From Spirogloea muscicola (taxonomy: Eukaryota > Streptophyta > Zygnematophyceae > Spirogloeales > Spirogloeaceae), in the NCBI GenBank assembly GCA_009602725.1, contig WELB01000439.1, positions 1 through 31,270 of the forward strand: 31,270 bases of DNA. Reading direction: 5' to 3'. How positions within the stretch are numbered: position 1 is the stretch's first letter; each line of letters starts with the position of its first letter. This document shows, in pieces, positions 18,701 through 29,000 of this stretch. The notes below the pieces were generated by a model. That model was not told where the DNA came from. It made no database searches and saw only the letters and a program-made list of their open reading frames with translations. Both the position numbers and the translations under genes were made by a program.

Positions 18701-18850
18701 TAGTCAGGCATCGATTAGCAACCTTTGTGTATTGACCCGTGGTTAGTGAGCGGGTCAATCTGCAGTGGGTGATGTACGTCATGAGATGTGCTTGCCTTTG
18801 TACTTGGCCGACTTGGCCTTCGTCTCTTTCAAATACACGAAACTGCATCT
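18690..18850 (+). repeat. Inverted repeat arm, partner at 19545-19700
   Basis: About 150 bases (from CCATCTGGTAGTCAGGCATC to CTTTCAAATACACGA) recur in reverse complement at 19545-19700. Both contain a self-complementary GACCCGTGGTTAGTGAGCGG-type stretch (ATTGACCCG...CGGGTCAAT). I see no coding motif in it. The two arms flank LINE-A fragments. Confidence 0.65.
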
Positions 18851-19195
18851 CAAGCTGACCAGCGGCGCCGGGAATAGGGTACAGCACTTCCTGGAGGCTC
18901 GGTGCCTTTGGGTCTTGTGTCCTGCTACCGCATGCAATTGTCTGTCCCTCCAGCAGCCGCTTGACAGCGCTCCCAAGCGCTTGCTTTGCACCGCCGCGCT
19001 GGTCGCGCCATTGCAGCAGCCTCTGGCTTGCGCGGCGGGGTTGCTCTTCCTCCCCTCAGCTCATCTGACTTCCTACTGCTAACCCGGGGGTACTAAGAGC
19101 GCCCTGTCTGCCTAGCCTGTGGCTCCGTCAAGAACACCTTATGCATCTGGCTGGCTTTCACAGCCGCTCTTTCAATATCAGCAGCCGCAGATCTT
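18846..19195 (+). mobile_element. LINE-A 3' end, degenerate
   Basis: Carries the C-terminal codons in broken frame (GGSVPLGLVSCYRM-type, then HRRAGRALAAASGLRGGVAL and SSDFLLLTRGY with stop TAA at about 19094), followed by the 3' UTR with GGCTGGCTTTCACAGCCGCT at about 19150 and TCAATATCAGCAGCCGCAGA at about 19174-19193. Frameshifts make it a dead copy. Confidence 0.75.
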
Positions 19196-19423
19196 TTTAA
19201 GAGCCCATCCCGCGAGGGGGTGTCAAGGCAGTAGGTACAGGAACTCGGCGCCCCGGGGTTCTCCGGCCCGCCCATACGGATTGCGCCCTACCCAGCGAGT
19301 CACCCCAAGGGTTACCCCCGCTGAGGTTCCCTATACCACCTTCTACCTGAGATATCCGACTAGGGTTAGCCCTGCTCGGTTCCGCCCTCAAGCCGAAGCT
19401 ACGACAACGCTACGCGCCCGGGC
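19196..19423. other. No gene seen
   Basis: About 230 bases of GC-rich sequence between a LINE-A 3' end and a LINE-A N-terminal fragment. A short open frame crosses it without a motif. It contains none of the recurrent hairpins. Confidence 0.35.
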
Positions 19424-19545
19424 ATGACATTGATGCCATGGGTTCAGCGAGCGGTGGCAGTGGCACTGGGGATGCAAACGGGACCGTGGAGGGCAATGCC
19501 GCTGTTTCAGCTGCCCCTGGGGAAGGAGAGCAAGGCCAAGAATTC
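19424..19545 (+). mobile_element. LINE-A N-terminal fragment
   Basis: Reading from about 19430, one frame gives DAMGSASGGSGTGDANGTVE, then GNAAVSAAPGEGEQGQE. This matches the minus-strand N-terminal segment at 28900-29023 (IGGSSAGGAGGTMEGDAAVS, APGEREHGQEDL). It is cut short before the zinc finger and runs into the inverted repeat arm at 19545. Confidence 0.7.
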
Positions 19546-19700
19546 TCGTGTATTTGATAAAAACGAAGGCCAAGATGGTCAAGTACAAAGGCAAGCACAT
19601 CTAATAACTTACATCACTACCTGCAGATTGACCCGCTCAGTAACCACGGGTCGACCCATGGAGGTCGCTAATCGATGCCTGAATACCAGATGGCAGAGTC
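19545..19700 (-). repeat. Inverted repeat arm, partner at 18690-18850
   Basis: Reverse complement of the arm described at 18690-18850, including AGATTGACCCGCTCAGTAAC with the complementary ACGGGTCGACC. The LINE-A N-terminal fragment stops exactly where this arm begins. Confidence 0.65.
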
Positions 19701-19754
19701 GAAGGCCCTTCTGTAGCGTCCCCCCTGTTTGTGAGAATCAACGGTACCGGTAAG

Positions 19755-19926
19755 CGGCTTCACGCGCGGCTTCACGCGCGCCACACGCCAGTCACGCACT
19801 TCACGCGCAAGTCACGCGCGGCACGCGCCAGTCACGCTCGGCACGCGCCAGTCCCCAGGACTCGGTGTACCATTCGTCAGGCTCGCGCCACGCGAGCCCA
19901 GCACCTTGCGCGTCACGCGCCAGTCG
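19755..19926. repeat. Short-period GC-rich minisatellite
   Basis: Repeats of a motif of about 16 bases built from CACGCGC(G/C) and CACGCCAGT: for example TCACGCGCGGCACGCGCCAG, CACGCTCGGCACGCGCCAG, and at the right end CGTCACGCGCCAGTCG. About eight degenerate units, interrupted by CCCCAGGACTCGGTGTACCA. No coding motif. Confidence 0.7.
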
Positions 19927-20639
19927 TATCCCCATTGTGCGGGTCCGCTCCTCCGGGGTGCGGGGGCCGGACCTTGGGGCTACCCTCGTCACACCCTCGG
20001 GGGAGGGGTAAAGGTGGAACGCTATTAAGTAGTAAGAAGAAGAAGAAGAAGTGGCTCTCCCAATGGGGGCAAGGGCTGTGAGAAGCCAGCCCGAAAATAA
20101 TTGACAAGGTTCGAAGGGGCCACACTACGAGCTAAGCAGCGACTGTGGGGCCTGAAGAGGCTATGGCAGAAAGGGGGAGGATGGACCACTCAGTAGTTAC
20201 GAGTAAGGAGCCTCACATCCGACAGACTAGCTGCCGGAAAACTATCCCCCTGACGAAAGCCGGAGGCCGCAGCGAGAGCACGGCCAGCACGCAGATGCAA
20301 GGCGTGGGCCATGGACCGCTGGAGGGAGACGGGAGTAGTAGGCCGAGGCCAGACTCCTCAGTCGGACCAGTGACGCCCAGAGAGAGGCACAGCCCTGCTT
20401 GCCTGCCGCCGCAGCCGCCCCCCCAGCCCTGCTGCTGCCGTCTGCTGCCCAGCCCGTCGCCGCAGCCCGTCGCTGCGGACATCGCCGCCTCTCCGTAAGT
20501 GCCATGGTTGCGCCCCATCTGGGGACAGCTACTAAACCAGAACTGTAGAGTCGCCGCCTTCTGGCGGTGCCTCATGGCAAAACTTCCGCTGTGCTATGTG
20601 ATGCACGTGTGTGCTCCGTGTGCGCTGGCGTTCCACTAG
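19927..20639. other. Repeat debris and GC-rich block, no gene
   Basis: Contains an AAG run (about 20036-20050), a minus-orientation tail hairpin (GGGCTGTGAGAAGCCAGCCC at about 20071), and at 20380-20490 a proline/alanine-type GC-rich block (CCGCCGCAGCCGCC) that resembles the block at 30640-30720 in the other orientation. I see no intact protein motif. Confidence 0.45.
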
Positions 20640-21110
20640 GGGGGTTAGATCCTAAACCCCCTGGGTCTGAACTCAATAATGACGTACTTACCCCTAACTG
20701 CGTGTATAGGAATCAGGACGTCACACTTTCTGCCACCAACTAAAGCTTGCCCAGCTTTCTGGTGCAAAGCAGGAGCCTGAGCACGCCGTAAACAGGCCGA
20801 CACTCGTCGTTGCAAGAAAGACAAATATGCAGCTGGCAAGCCCATCTTAGCCGGAAGCACATCTGCAAGACGTGCATAGCCTAGATTGGCAGTATTCTGA
20901 AGGAGAGTGTGGAAACGAGGACCTAAACAGCCAAAGTTATCAACTGCAGTTGGCAGGAGCTGATCGCATTCGGGGGTAATCGAAGTACAGCTGCAGCTTT
21001 CTGTGTTCTGCACTGCCCACTGCATGGCCAACGATGTGCGTCGATGCTGGACCATTGCAAGCCTCCGCAACAACAACATCGATCAAGGCCCGTGGTCCAC
21101 CACAGGTTAA
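20640..21110 (-). mobile_element. LINE-B 3' end (endonuclease end, C-terminus, 3' hairpin)
   Basis: The minus strand encodes RALIDVVVAEACNGPASTH, HAVGSAEHRKLQLYFDYP, a frame change, LPTAVDNFGCLGPRFHTLLQ, NTANLGYARLADVLPAKMGL and PAAYLSFLQRR. The DV...AE..K...Y pattern is that of the restriction-like endonuclease of R2-type elements. The 3' part carries the perfect 7-bp stem GGGGGTT/AACCCCC (20640-20662), also seen in weaker form at about 30497. Confidence 0.75.
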
Positions 21111-23446
21111 AGAGGACCTCCACCCACCTGCGGAGGCAACCTCTTGCCTACCCGTGGAGCTCTGCTGCTTTGCCGGCGGCGCTGTGCCACTTCGGCAGGT
21201 CTGAGCACGCACGAGCGGGCCTGCGTGCATTCTGCTGACAGATAGGCGCAGCAGGCAGAGGCAGTAGCCACTGCTCGCAGAGCCCCTTCAAGAGGGGCGA
21301 TGCCAACACCACCACCAGGGCCTACCCTACGGCAGAAAGTAGCGGTGGCGATGGGCGGAGAGCGTGGACGTCTCCAAGATCCTGCTGACGACCAACGCGC
21401 AGCTCCTTAGGCACATCCCAACCTGGGCTCGACCTCACATTCGGCGAGCCCTTTGGCCTCTCCTGACACGTCTGGCTTGTGACAGCGAGGATGAAGCTGC
21501 ATGGGCGGAAGTTCTGTTGTTCCCGCCACTTTGGCTTGATCGCCTGCCGCAGGGGAAGGCGGGTCGCAAGGAGCTTCAGCTATACGCGTCCACCTATTTG
21601 GGGAAGCGGCTGCTCATATTAAAAGAGCGGCTGTGAAAGCCAGCCAGATGCATACAGGTGTTCATGACGGAGCCACAGGCTAGACAGCCAGGGCGCTCTT
21701 AGTAACCCCGTGTCAGCAGTAGGAAGTCAGATGAGCTGAGGGGAGGAAGAGCAACCCCGCTGCGCAAGCCAGAGGCTGCTGCAAGGGCACGACCAGCGCG
21801 GCGATGCAAAGCAAGCGCTTGGGAACGCTGTAGCGACATAGACAAACGCATACGGTAGCAGGACACAAGACCCAAAGGCACCGAGCCACCGGGAAGGGCT
21901 GCACCCTGTTCCCGGCGCCGCTGGTCAGCTTGAGATGCCAGCAGCGAAAGTAACGAGGACCACCGACCCCCGTAACACCCATGGATGTCCATGGCCAGGG
22001 GGTAAAAGGTATCACCCGCCGGGTGGTCCTTGTACTTGTGCAACTTCTTCTGTTCGGCCACCTTCACGGCATAGCCCGTGTCAGAAGTTACGGGGCCCTT
22101 CGTCCGGAAGCTGTCGGTTAGGACGACGTCCATGAGAAGCCGCTTGCCACCTCCCAGGGGGACGCCGACCAGATCGACACGCCGCGTCCGAGGGACCCCG
22201 TTGCGGAGCTGGACGGGCATCACCCCGGTGCTCTCCAACGCCACTTGATATCCCGCCTCCTTGACGATGCCATACATGGCGTCACGTAGGAGGTTGTGGG
22301 AGCCCGTGCGCTCACTGCCTTCACACCTGAGCATGTGGTCACCCATGAGCACTGCATCATGCTCAATAAGCCCACATTCACATTGGGTCATATTTGCAGG
22401 AGGGGCGTGGCAGCTGCTACTTGTAAAGCACCAAGCAGCTGTGCAACTCGCAAGCCAACATAAGGCCCGCCACGTCAGAACATGATGTCAAGGAGGCGGG
22501 CAAGCGACGTGCCATCCAATTCGACGAGCCGGCGACCTTGCAAGGGCTGCCCAAGCCTTGGGAGCCCTCCACACCAGCACTGCATGATGCGGCTACCTTG
22601 GCCGCACTAGAGCAGCGCCATCCTCCAGCCCCGGGAATTTCAGATACTTGAATAGCTTCACGCCTGCTCAAGCCGTGGACCTGGACCCGGTGTCTTGCGT
22701 CGACGATCATAAGAAGCCGCAAGGCAGTCGCGGGAGATCCAGGGAGCACTATGCGAGAGCTGTATGTGGAGGAAGACTGGGATATTCTGATCTGCCTCAC
22801 AGGGTCGCCCGACATGTTGCGCGTGGACTCCGTATCTACCGTGTAGGCGCAGTCCTTTGCACAAGCAATCTCATTGCTTTTGCAATCTCTTTGCAGAAAG
22901 GACAGCGGGCAAGGTCCTAGGTTCAATGGGGAAGGTCCTGGGGCGCCTCGTGGGGCGCACCCTGATCATGCAGATTCAGGACGATGCCCAGGCGCACTTC
23001 CATCCCCACCAGTTAGGGCCAGGTTGCCTGCTGGCGCTGAGACCCTGGTGCACAGGGCATGGACGGCAATGGATGTCAACCCCCATTGGCTGGCCTTAGA
23101 GCGTGGACTCACAAAATTCAATGCCATGGATCGGCAGGTCATTGTCAAGCAGCTAAGGCAGTACGTCCCCACCTTCCTCCCTCACTTCCACTGGCTCGCC
23201 ATCTGCAATATTGCGAGGGGCACGGAAAACTCTTTGGCTGTTTTGCAGTCAACAATGGGGATACGGCAAGGTGATCCTATGGGTGGTTTTCTCTTTGCTC
23301 TGGCGCGTCTTGTGCCTTGCGCAACAAGGCGAGCGTTCACCCTGGCGTCCTCCTCTCGAGCTATGCGGATGATACCACGCTCCTTGGCCCCCCAGAGGAG
23401 GTGCTGCGAGCTTTTGGCACGCTCCAGCACCAGCTCCACCAGCTCC
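21105..23446 (+). mobile_element. LINE-A copy (N-terminus to RT), interrupted
   Basis: Starts with EDLHPP and a broken zinc finger (LCRRRCATSAGLSTHERAC at about 21165-21225). It continues with TWARPHIRRALWPLLTRL, DEAAWAEVLLFPPLWLDRLP and QGKAGRKEL. The insertion at 21601-22390 splits it, and it resumes with WQLLLVKHQAAVQL. It then holds reverse-transcriptase motifs with several frameshifts: VLGRLVGRTLIMQIQDDAQA, a VNPHWLAL block, RQGDPMGGFLFALA and SSYADDTTLLGPP (about 23366-23400). Stops and shifts make it non-functional. At 23446 it jumps to the N-terminal region of the next copy. Confidence 0.85.
21601..22390 (-). mobile_element. Young 5'-truncated LINE-A insertion with TSD
   Basis: Open on the minus strand from about 22391 to the stop at 21699. 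It encodes the zinc knuckle CECG...GDHMLRC, HNLLRDAMYGIVKEAGYQVA, RTRRVDLVGVPLGGGKRLLM, DVVLTDSF, AVKVAEQKKLHKYKDH and the end LLLTRGY, about 230 residues without a break. The DL...DV...AE..K..KY pattern fits a PD-(D/E)xK restriction-like endonuclease. The 3' UTR ends at GAGCAGCCGCTTCCC (21601). TATTTG flanks both ends (21595-21600 and 22391-22396) and the host frame resumes beyond it. Confidence 0.88.
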
Positions 23447-26037
23447 AGCGACCAATGCGCAGCTCCTACGACACATCCCGTATTGGGCCGGCCCCACATA
23501 CGGCGAGCCCTTCGGCCCCTCCTGACACGTCTGGCTCGTGACAGCGAGGATGAGGCTGCATGGGCTGTGTTTGTGTTGTTTCCGTGACTCTTGCTTGGTC
23601 GCTTACCACAGGGGAAGGCAGGTCGCAAGGAGCTGCTGCTGCGCCTCCATCTGTTTGAAGGTGGGGAGTGGCAGCTGCTACTTGCAAAGCACCAAGCGGC
23701 TGCGCAACTCGCGCAAGCCAACTATCGGCCCACCTCGTCGGAATCCGATATCAAGAAGGCGGGCAAGCGACGTGCCATCCGATGTGGACGAGCCGGCGAC
23801 CTTGCCAGGGCTGCCTAAGCATTGGAGCCCTCCACACCAGCACCGCATGATGCGGCAACCTTGGCCGCACTCGAGCAGCTCCATCCTCCGGCCCCGCGAA
23901 GATTACATACATGGATAAAGAGCCTTCATAGCCTGCTCAACCGGTGGACCTGGACCCGGCTGCCTTCCGTCGGGCGATTGTGAGTAGCCGCAAGGCAGTC
24001 GCCGGGGGTCCATCGGGCATGCTCTTTGAGCACTTGCGGGAGCTGTATGGGGAGGACGACTCGGAGGATTTCAATCTGCTGCTTAGGTCGCACAACATGT
24101 TGCACGTGGACACCTCACCCAACGTGTAGGCGCTGTCCTCTGCACAAGCAATCTCATTGCTTTGCAGAAGGACAGCGGGGGAGTGCGTCCTAGGTCGATG
24201 GGGGAGGTTCTGTCGCGCCTCGTGGGGCGCACCCTAATCATGCAGATCCAGGACGATGCCCAGGCGCACTTCCATCCCCACCATTGTGGGGCTGGGATGC
24301 GTGCTGCCGCTGAGACCCTGGTGCACGGGGTACGAGCGGCACTGGATGGCAACCCCCATTGGCTGGCCTTGAGCGTGGACGTACAGAATGCCTTCAACGC
24401 CGTGGCTTGGCAGGTTATCGCCGAGGAGCTAAGGCAGTAATTTCCCACCCTCATCCCTCACTTCCGATGCATGTATGGCTCGCCGTCTGCATTGTTGTGG
24501 GGGGCAGGGAGTTCTTTGACTGTTTTGCAGTCAAAGACGGGAACACGGCAAGGTGATCCCATGGGTGGTTTTCTCTTCGCTCTGGCGCATCACCGTACTT
24601 TGCGCAACACGGCGAGCGCTCACCCTGACGTTCTCCTCCCGAGTTACGCGGATGATACCACGCTCCTCGGCCCCCCAGTGGAGGTGCAGCAAGCTTCGGC
24701 ACGCTTTAGCACCAGCTCCATCTTATCGGGCTTTGGTTTGATACGGCAAAGTGTTCCGCCTGGTCCCCCGATGGCATCCCTGTTTCCCTCTTGTTGCCTA
24801 CATCTTGTCAGACACCAGAGGACGGCTTGAGGATCCTGGGAGTCCCTTTAGGGGACTTTCTCGGAGTGCGCTGTCCTTCGCTGGTCTCCTGGGATGTATG
24901 CAGGTCCTCTTTAGAGCTTCCCACCCTCTGGGACTCTCAGTTGGCATTGGCCATTTTGACCAGAAGTGTTGCACAGCGGCCGTGTGACCTTTTGCAAACG
25001 GTCCCACCTTCGGTCACCTTGGATGCTGTCTATGCAACATCAATGGGAAGCTTTAGCGATGCCTTGCGGATTTGATTCCTCACCCAATCCTAGAGCAGTC
25101 CCCAACAGCACTGTTTAATATACGCTGCCCATACGTCACGGTGGGCTTGGTTGTCGCCCCTTGGTCCGCCTGTACAGACCAGCCTACCTTAGCTGCTGGG
25201 CTCAGGTGGCTTCGTCCACATCTGGACGATTCCTCCTTGAGCAACAACGTATAGTAGCGCCCTATATGAATAACGTAGTTCAGGGAAGTCTGCCTTTCCA
25301 AGTGACTCTCAAAGCATGCCAACAGGACCTCTTTGCCTCCTACCCGCCTCTGGTAAAAGAGCCTGTTAGTTTTGCTGCCTGGGCTAACGTTTCTGCTATG
25401 AGGGCTCAATCGCGATTTTACTGTGCTGCAGATGAGCAACCACTGGAGCATCTCCGGAGTCTCCTCCAAGGGGATGCTCGAAGCCAGGCTCGGCTCCTAC
25501 CAGTTTCGTCGCTGGGAGCGTCTGAGTGGCTCCGCGCCTTGCCATTGCATGTGGGCATACGGATGGAGATGCTTATTGTGCAGTGCTCTGCACCACCGTC
25601 TGGGCTTACCATCTCTGTGCTTGGCAGGGGTGACCCAGTGCAAATGTGGGCTTATTAAGCATGATGCATTGCTCATGGGGACAACCACATGCTCAGGTGT
25701 GCCAAACAGTGAGTGCACGGGCTCCCACAACGTCCTACATGACGTTGATGATGCCGTACATGCGATGTATGGTATCATCAAGGAGGTGGGATATCAAGTG
25801 GCGTTGGAGAGCACCGGAGTGATGTCAGTCCAACTTCACAACGGGGTCCCTCGGACGATCTGGCTGGCTTTCACAGCCGCTCTTTTAATATCAGCAGCCG
25901 CTTTCCTGACGAGGCGTGTCAATCTGGTGGGCGTCCTTCTGGGAGGTGGCAAGCGGCTCCTCATGGATGTAGCCCTCACTGACAGCTTTCGTAAAAAGGG
26001 CCCCATTACTCCTGAGGCCGGCTATGCTATCTTCTGA
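23446..26037 (+). mobile_element. LINE-A copy, most complete plus-strand copy (degenerate)
   Basis: Order of recognisable parts: N-terminal HIP..RPHIRRAL-like region (23450-23600), EGGEWQLLLAKHQAAAQLAQ (about 23660), KAGKRRAIRCGRAGDLARA, PAAFRRAIVSSRKAVAGGPS (about 23960), GEVLSRLVGRTLIMQIQDDA, VDVQNAFNAVAWQVI (about 24380-24420), RQGDPMGGFLFALA, SYADDTTLLGPP (about 24640), GLRILGVPLGDFL (about 24825), VVQGSLPFQVTLKACQQDLF (about 25275), a degraded knuckle CKCG...HAQVC-like region, and the endonuclease start RRVNLVGVLLGGGKRLLMDV (about 25912). It has several stops and shifts, and is 3'-truncated at GYAI (26037), where it meets the inverted copy. Confidence 0.88.
25854..25912 (+). mobile_element. 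49-bp terminal-hairpin insertion with 5-bp TSD inside LINE-A
   Basis: GACGA at 25854-25858 and 25908-25912 flanks 49 bases that match only the extreme 3' end of LINE-A: TCTGGCTGGCTTTCACAGCC, then GCTCTTTTAATATCAGCAGC and CGCTTTCCT. Sister copies at 22170, 17070 and 26270 lack the insert and read straight from the Arg-Thr codons into RR(V/I)(D/N)L. Insert plus duplication is 54 bases, 18 codons, and stays open. Confidence 0.85.
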
Positions 26038-29000
26038 TGTATCTGCCTTGGCCGTAATGGCACCCCTGATGACACCCGTGGATGTCCTTGGCCAGTGATT
26101 AGAAAAATTCCCAGCCCTGCTCGTTCTTGTACTTCTGTAGCTTCTTCTGCTCGGCCACCTTCACAGCATAGCTGGCCTAATGGGGCTTTTCCTGTGGAAG
26201 CTGTCAGTGACATCGACGTCCATGAGGAGCTGCTTTCTTCCAGTGGGACAATCAACAGATCAACACGCCTTGTTCGAAGGACCCCATTGTGAAGTTGAAC
26301 AGGCATCACACCGGTGCTCTCGAGAGCCACTTGATATCCCGCCCCCTTCACGATGCTATACATTGCGTCTCGTGGGAGGTTGAGGGAGCCTGTGCGCTTG
26401 CTTGGCACACCTGAGCATGTGTTTGCCCATGGGCAAGGCATCCTGCTCAATTAGCCCACAACTCATAGTGGGTGACCCTGCCAAGCACATGGATGGTGTC
26501 CAAACGGCGCAGAGCATCTCCAAGTGCCAGCCGCGTACAAAGGCGAGGCACGGAGCTACTCAGACGCTCCTAAGAACCGTAGGGATGGGTGCCAAATGGG
26601 ATGGGAGCTAAAAATGGCCCCGAGCATCTCCTTGAAGGGAACAGAGAAGGAGATCTCTGTGGTTTCTCATCTGCAGCACGGGAATTCCGTGATCAAGCCG
26701 TCAGATCAGAAACATAGCTGAGGCAGCAAACCTAATAGGCTCTTTTACCAGAAGCGGGTAAGAGGCAATGAGGTCCTGTGGCATGCTTTACAAGTCACTT
26801 GGAAAGGCAGACTTTCCTGAGCCACGTCACTGATATGGGCCGCCGATACACATTGCTGCTCAAGGAGGAATCATCTGGACAGGGACGAAGCCACCTGAGC
26901 CCAGCAGCCAAGGTACTCTGGTCTGAACATGCGGACCAAGGGGCGAAAACCACGCCCACCATGACGTATGGGCAGTGTCCATTAGTAAGTGGTTCTCGGG
27001 ACTGTTGTAGGAGTGTGTGAGAAATCAAATGGGCATGGCATTGATGAAGCTTGCCATGAGTGGATGCATATACATCATTCAAAGTAGCTGAAGGTGAGAC
27101 CACTTGAAGCAGGTAACACGGCCGCTGGGCAACACTCCTAGTCAAAGTGGCCAATGCCAAATGAAAGTCTCCAAGGGTGGGAAACTCTGGAAGGACCTGC
27201 ATATATCCGCTGAGGCGAGCAAGCATTACGTCAACCAAGAATAAAGGGTCCCATATTGGCACTCCCAAGATCCTCAACCACCACCTGGTGTCCAACAAGA
27301 TGTGGTTTACGAGAAGGGAAAGAGGGATGCCATGAAAGGACCAGGCGGAGCACTTAGCTGTATCAATTTCAAACCCGATATGCAGGAGCTGGTGCTGGTG
27401 CTAAATACGCCAAAAGCTCGAAGCACCTCCTCTTGGGGGGCCAAGGAGCGTAGTATCATCCGCGTGGCTCGGGAGGAGCAGCCAGGGTGAACGCTCACTG
27501 TGTTGCGCAAGGCTCGGTGATGCGCCAGAGCAAAGAGGAAACCACCCATAGGGTCACCTTGCCGTGTCCCTGCCTTTGACTGCAAAACAGCCAAAGAATT
27601 CACAGCCCCCCACGAAATTGCGGATGGCGAGCCATACATGCAGCGCAAGTGAGGGAGGAGGGTGGGAAAGTACTGCCTTAGCTCCTCGGTAATAACCCGC
27701 CAATCGATGGAGTTGATAGGATTCCATGCTCATGGCCTGCCAATGGTGGTGAATGAAATCCAATGCCGCTCGTACCCCATGCACCAGGGTCTCAGTGCCA
27801 GCACGCATCCCAGCCCCACACTGCTGCGGATGGAAAGTGTGTCTGAGCCTTGTCCTGGATCTGCATTATCAGGGTGCTGCACGAGGCGTTCCAGAACCTC
27901 CCCCGCTGTGCTTCTGCAAAGCAACGAGATCACTTGTGCAGACGACTGCGCCTACACAATAATTGAGGTGTCCACGCTCAACATGTTGTGCAACCCCATG
28001 AAGCAGATGAATATCCTCCGAGTCTCCCTCCCCATACAGCTCCCGCCAGTGCTCAAAAAGCATGGCAGAGGGGCCCCCGGCGACCACCTTGCGGCTTCTC
28101 ACAATCGCCTGACGGAAGACAGCCGGTCCAGGTCCACAGGTTGAGCAGGCGTGAAGCTCTCCATCCATGGATTTGAATTTCCCGGGGCCGCAGGATGGAG
28201 CTGCTCAAGTGCGGCCAAGGTTGCCGCGTCATACGGTGCTGGTGTGGAGGGCTCCAATGCTTGGGCAGCCCTTGCGAGGTCGCCGGCTCGCCTGAAGCGG
28301 ATGGCACGTCGCTTGCCCGCCTCCGTGACATCAGCTTCCGACGTGATGGGCCGATAGTTGGCTTGCGCGCGTTGCGCAGCCACTTGGTGCTTTGCAAGTA
28401 GCAGCTGCCATGCCCCACCTTCAAACAGGTGGAGACGCAGCATCAGCTCCTTAGCGACCCGCCTTCCCCTTCCCCTTCCTCCTCAGACCCCATATGGACC
28501 AAGCAAAAGTCGAGGGAGCAACAGAACTACCGTCCATGCAGCTCATATTCGCTATCAAGAGCCAGACATGTCAAAAGGGGCCAAAAGTCTCGCCGTATGT
28601 GAGGCCAACCTCAGTATGGGATGTGCCTGAGGAGCTGCACGGTGGTCGTCCGCAGGATCTCGAAGAGCTGCGCCCATTGCCAGTGTGCTGTAGGCCCTGG
28701 TGGTGGTGTTGGCATCTCCCTCTTGAAAGGGCTCTGCGAGTCCGAGCGGTGGCGGATGCCTCTGCCTGCTGCTCTTAAATGTTAGCAGGACGCACGCAGG
28801 CCAGCTCGTGCATGCTCCGTCCCGCTTTAGTGGCACAGGGGCGCCGGCAAAGCCTGCAGCAGAGCTCCACAAGCGGGCAAGAGATAACCTCCGCAGGCGG
28901 CCGGAGGTCCTCTTGGCCGTGCTCCCTTTCCCCAGGTGCAGCTGATACAGCGGCATCGCCCTCCATGGTTCCGCCAGCACCGCCAGCGCTACTGCCACCA

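Noticed and set aside
22857-24760. Functional reverse transcriptase genes
   Set aside because: RT motifs are clear, but every copy has frameshifts and in-frame stops between motifs, so none can make a full protein.
25854-25912. The 54-base insert as an introner or intron
   Set aside because: There are no GT-AG borders, the frame remains open through it, and the sequence equals the LINE-A 3' terminus. A retroelement-terminus insertion fits better.
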